Assembly (NCBI RefSeq): GCF_018449795.1
Contig: NZ_JAAVVE010000034.1
Coordinates: 1 to 47,934 of the forward strand
Direction of reading: 5' to 3'
DNA length: 47,934 nucleotides
Source of the DNA: Sphingomonas sp. dw_22
GTDB taxonomy: Bacteria; Pseudomonadota; Alphaproteobacteria; Sphingomonadales; Sphingomonadaceae
Below are positions 46,201 through 47,934 of the stretch, piece by piece. The notes beneath the pieces are model-generated. The model saw only the letters and a program-made list of their open reading frames with translations. It had not been told where the DNA came from and ran no database searches. Position 1 is the first letter of the stretch. The number at the start of each line of letters is the position of its first letter. The position numbers were made by a program, and so were the translations under genes.

Positions 46201-47661
46201 ATGTTGCAGCGCGGTAGCACCCGGCATCCAGGGCTGTTGGGGCGGACAAGATTGGCCAGTCGAATCGAAACCGGGATCGGGGTGCTGGCAGCCACACTGC
46301 TTGTCGCCGGCTGCACGCTGGCGCCGAAGCCGCTGCACCCGGACCTCCCCACGCCCGCCCGCTATCCCACAACGACGCCCGGCGAGGCATCGGTCGCGCG
46401 GATCGGCTGGCGCGACTTCTTCGCCGATCCCGAGCTCCAGGCGCTGATCGGCCGCGCGCTTGCCAACAATCGCGACCTGCGCGCCGCCGCCGCGCGGATC
46501 GAGCAGGCGCGCGCCGGGCTCCGGATGCGCGGGGCCGATCTGGCGCCGCAGGTCAGCGGCTCGCTCGGCATGGCGAAGATCGGCGTGCCCGACAATCTGG
46601 CGACGATGCTGCGGGACGACACGCTCACCAGCTATGACGGGCTGCTCCAGACAAGCTGGGAGATCGACCTGTTCGGCCGGCTGCGCAGCCTGCGTGCGGC
46701 GGCGCTGGAGCAATATCTGGCAAGCGCGGAGGCCCGGCGCGGACTCGCCACCAGCCTGATCGCCCAGGTCGCCGCCGGCTATCTGGCCGATCGCGAATAT
46801 GTCGAGCGGCTGGCGCTGGCCCGCGACACGCTCGCCAATCGCGAGCGCTCGCTCCACCTGCTCGAACGGCGCTATCAGGTCGGATCGGGCTCGAAGGTCG
46901 AAGTGACGCAGGCCGAGACGCTGCGTACTCAGGCGGTCGGTGAGATCCAGGCGACCGAACTCGCCCGCGCGCAGAACCTGAACGCGCTGGCGCTGCTGGT
47001 GGGCGAGCCGATCGACCCGGCGCTGCTCACCCACGGCCTCGCCCGGCTCGGGCTCGACCAGCCGATCCCCGCGGGCCTTCCCTCCGAGCTGCTCGCCAAC
47101 CGGCCCGACATCGCCGCCGCCGAGCACCAGCTTCGCGGCGCGGAGGCGAATATCGGCGCCGCCCGCGCCGCCTTCTTCCCGAGCATCACCCTCACCGGCA
47201 TGGCAGGCACCACCAGCGACGATCTCGACGGATTGTTCGGCAAGGGCACCGGGCTCTGGCTGTTCCGCCCCGGCATCTCACTGCCTATCTTCACCGCCGG
47301 CAAGCTGCACGCCAATCTGCGCGGCAGCGAGGCGCAGCGTGACGAGATGCTCGCCGCTTACGAAAGGACGATCCAGTCCGCCTTTCGCGATGTGGCCGAT
47401 GCGCTCGCCCAGCGTCACTGGCTCGCCGAGCAGATCGCCACCGCCGACCAGTCGATCGCCGCGCTCGCCGAGCGCTCGCGGCTGGCGCAGCTCCGCTACG
47501 AGGCCGGCCGCGCCGCCTATCTAGAAGTGCTCGACGCCGAGCGCGACCGCTTCTCGGCGGAGCAGAAGCGCGTCCAGCTTCGCCGCGCCTGGCTGGCGAG
47601 CGGCGTCGCGCTCTATGCCGCGCTGGGCGGCGGCTTTCCCGAATCCGAACCGCAGGGGTGA
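46201..47661 (+). CDS. Outer membrane efflux factor (NodT family)
   Basis: A 486-aa TolC-like lipoprotein. Lipobox LVAGC follows a hydrophobic stretch near residue 30; two outer membrane efflux repeats follow (about 70-270 and 285-470). The ATG at 46201 gives an unusually long n-region; a GTG at 46282 that starts MLAATLLVAGC is also possible. It is followed 5 bp later by a HlyD-type gene, so it starts a second efflux operon that continues beyond the window. Confidence 0.88.
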   Translation: MLQRGSTRHPGLLGRTRLASRIETGIGVLAATLLVAGCTLAPKPLHPDLPTPARYPTTTPGEASVARIGWRDFFADPELQALIGRALANNRDLRAAAARIEQARAGLRMRGADLAPQVSGSLGMAKIGVPDNLATMLRDDTLTSYDGLLQTSWEIDLFGRLRSLRAAALEQYLASAEARRGLATSLIAQVAAGYLADREYVERLALARDTLANRERSLHLLERRYQVGSGSKVEVTQAETLRTQAVGEIQATELARAQNLNALALLVGEPIDPALLTHGLARLGLDQPIPAGLPSELLANRPDIAAAEHQLRGAEANIGAARAAFFPSITLTGMAGTTSDDLDGLFGKGTGLWLFRPGISLPIFTAGKLHANLRGSEAQRDEMLAAYERTIQSAFRDVADALAQRHWLAEQIATADQSIAALAERSRLAQLRYEAGRAAYLEVLDAERDRFSAEQKRVQLRRAWLASGVALYAALGGGFPESEPQG

Positions 47662-47666
47662 AGCCC

Positions 47667-47861
47667 ATGACGAAGAACTGGACCAAATGGGTAATACGCT
47701 TCGGCATCGCAGTGGTGGCGGTCGTCGTGGTGCTGGTCGCGCGCCACTATCTGACGCGCGATCCGCTCGGCGAAGGGATCGCAAGCGGCAACGGCCGGAT
47801 CGAGGCCACCGAGGTCGATGTCTCGGCCAAGGCACCGGGCCGCATCCGCACCATCCTGGCC
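47667..47861 (+). CDS. HlyD-family secretion adaptor, 3' part missing
   Basis: The first 65 codons: a membrane helix (about 12-27) and then GNGRIEATEVDVSAKAPGRI, the usual start of the YbhG/EmrA-type adaptor lipoyl domain. The frame is real up to about 47861, after which the sequence is a poly-G artefact, so the gene is incomplete because of data quality, not biology. Confidence 0.8.

Positions 47862-47934
<73 letters not shown>

Overview
The window is a stretch of chromosome from a high-GC alphaproteobacterium, most likely a sphingomonad (Sphingomonas or a close relative). The assignment rests on sequence habit: strong G/C third positions, many TGATG and ATGA gene overlaps, sphingomonad-style G+C-rich hairpins between genes, a perfect EcfG-type (general stress sigma) promoter, and the protein set (split MacA/MacB-type efflux, M13 protease, NodT-type outer membrane factors, peptide MFS transporter, TonB receptor). 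No rRNA, tRNA, CRISPR array, integrase or transposase gene was seen.

Layout. 1-3 kb: a glutamine cyclotransferase with a textbook terminator, then a secreted family 2 glycosidase. 3-10 kb, all on the minus strand: succinate dehydrogenase read as sdhC-sdhD-sdhA, then two unrelated genes (a GIY-YIG nuclease domain in an AT-richer patch and a secreted C13/legumain-like protease), then sdhB, a PaaI-like thioesterase and the AFG1/ZapE ATPase. 10-15 kb: a soluble globin-type chemoreceptor that seems to lack the heme ligand, an SDR, prmA, phhA and an alpha/beta hydrolase. 15-18.6 kb: a compact cassette with plainer codon use (LysR regulator divergent from SDR, SnoaL-like protein and methyltransferase) with two matched palindromes in the shared promoter region. 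18.6-21.5 kb: a small lipoprotein, a glycerophosphodiesterase, and an XdhC plus MocA-like pair with no molybdoenzyme nearby. 21.5-26.4 kb: a four-gene overlapping tripartite efflux operon. 26.5-33.1 kb: acs, M13 protease, a membrane protein of unknown function and a POT peptide transporter. 33.2-36 kb: nitroreductase, YtrA-type GntR regulator, a signal peptidase I, an ABM monooxygenase and an Ivy-like lipoprotein. 36-47.9 kb: acyl-CoA dehydrogenase, Sua5-type tRNA modification enzyme, aquaporin Z, msrA, galE, PAP2 phosphatase, a GT1 glycosyltransferase, a ZnuD-like TonB receptor, a VOC protein, and the start of a second efflux operon.

How they fit together. Most of the window is ordinary chromosomal metabolism and envelope biology: respiratory complex II, acetate activation, phenylalanine hydroxylation, oxidative repair and drug export. 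The parts that stand out are a 109-bp palindromic repeat family (two full copies plus one collapsed 28-bp copy), the interrupted sdh cluster, the heme-less globin receptor, the GntR-signal peptidase-Ivy cluster and the EcfG promoter on the aquaporin gene.

Quality note: the last 73 bases are almost pure G and are a sequencing artefact; the gene running into them is cut off. I did not find a clear-cut new multi-gene defence or biosynthetic system; the best candidates for novelty are given in the findings with modest scores.
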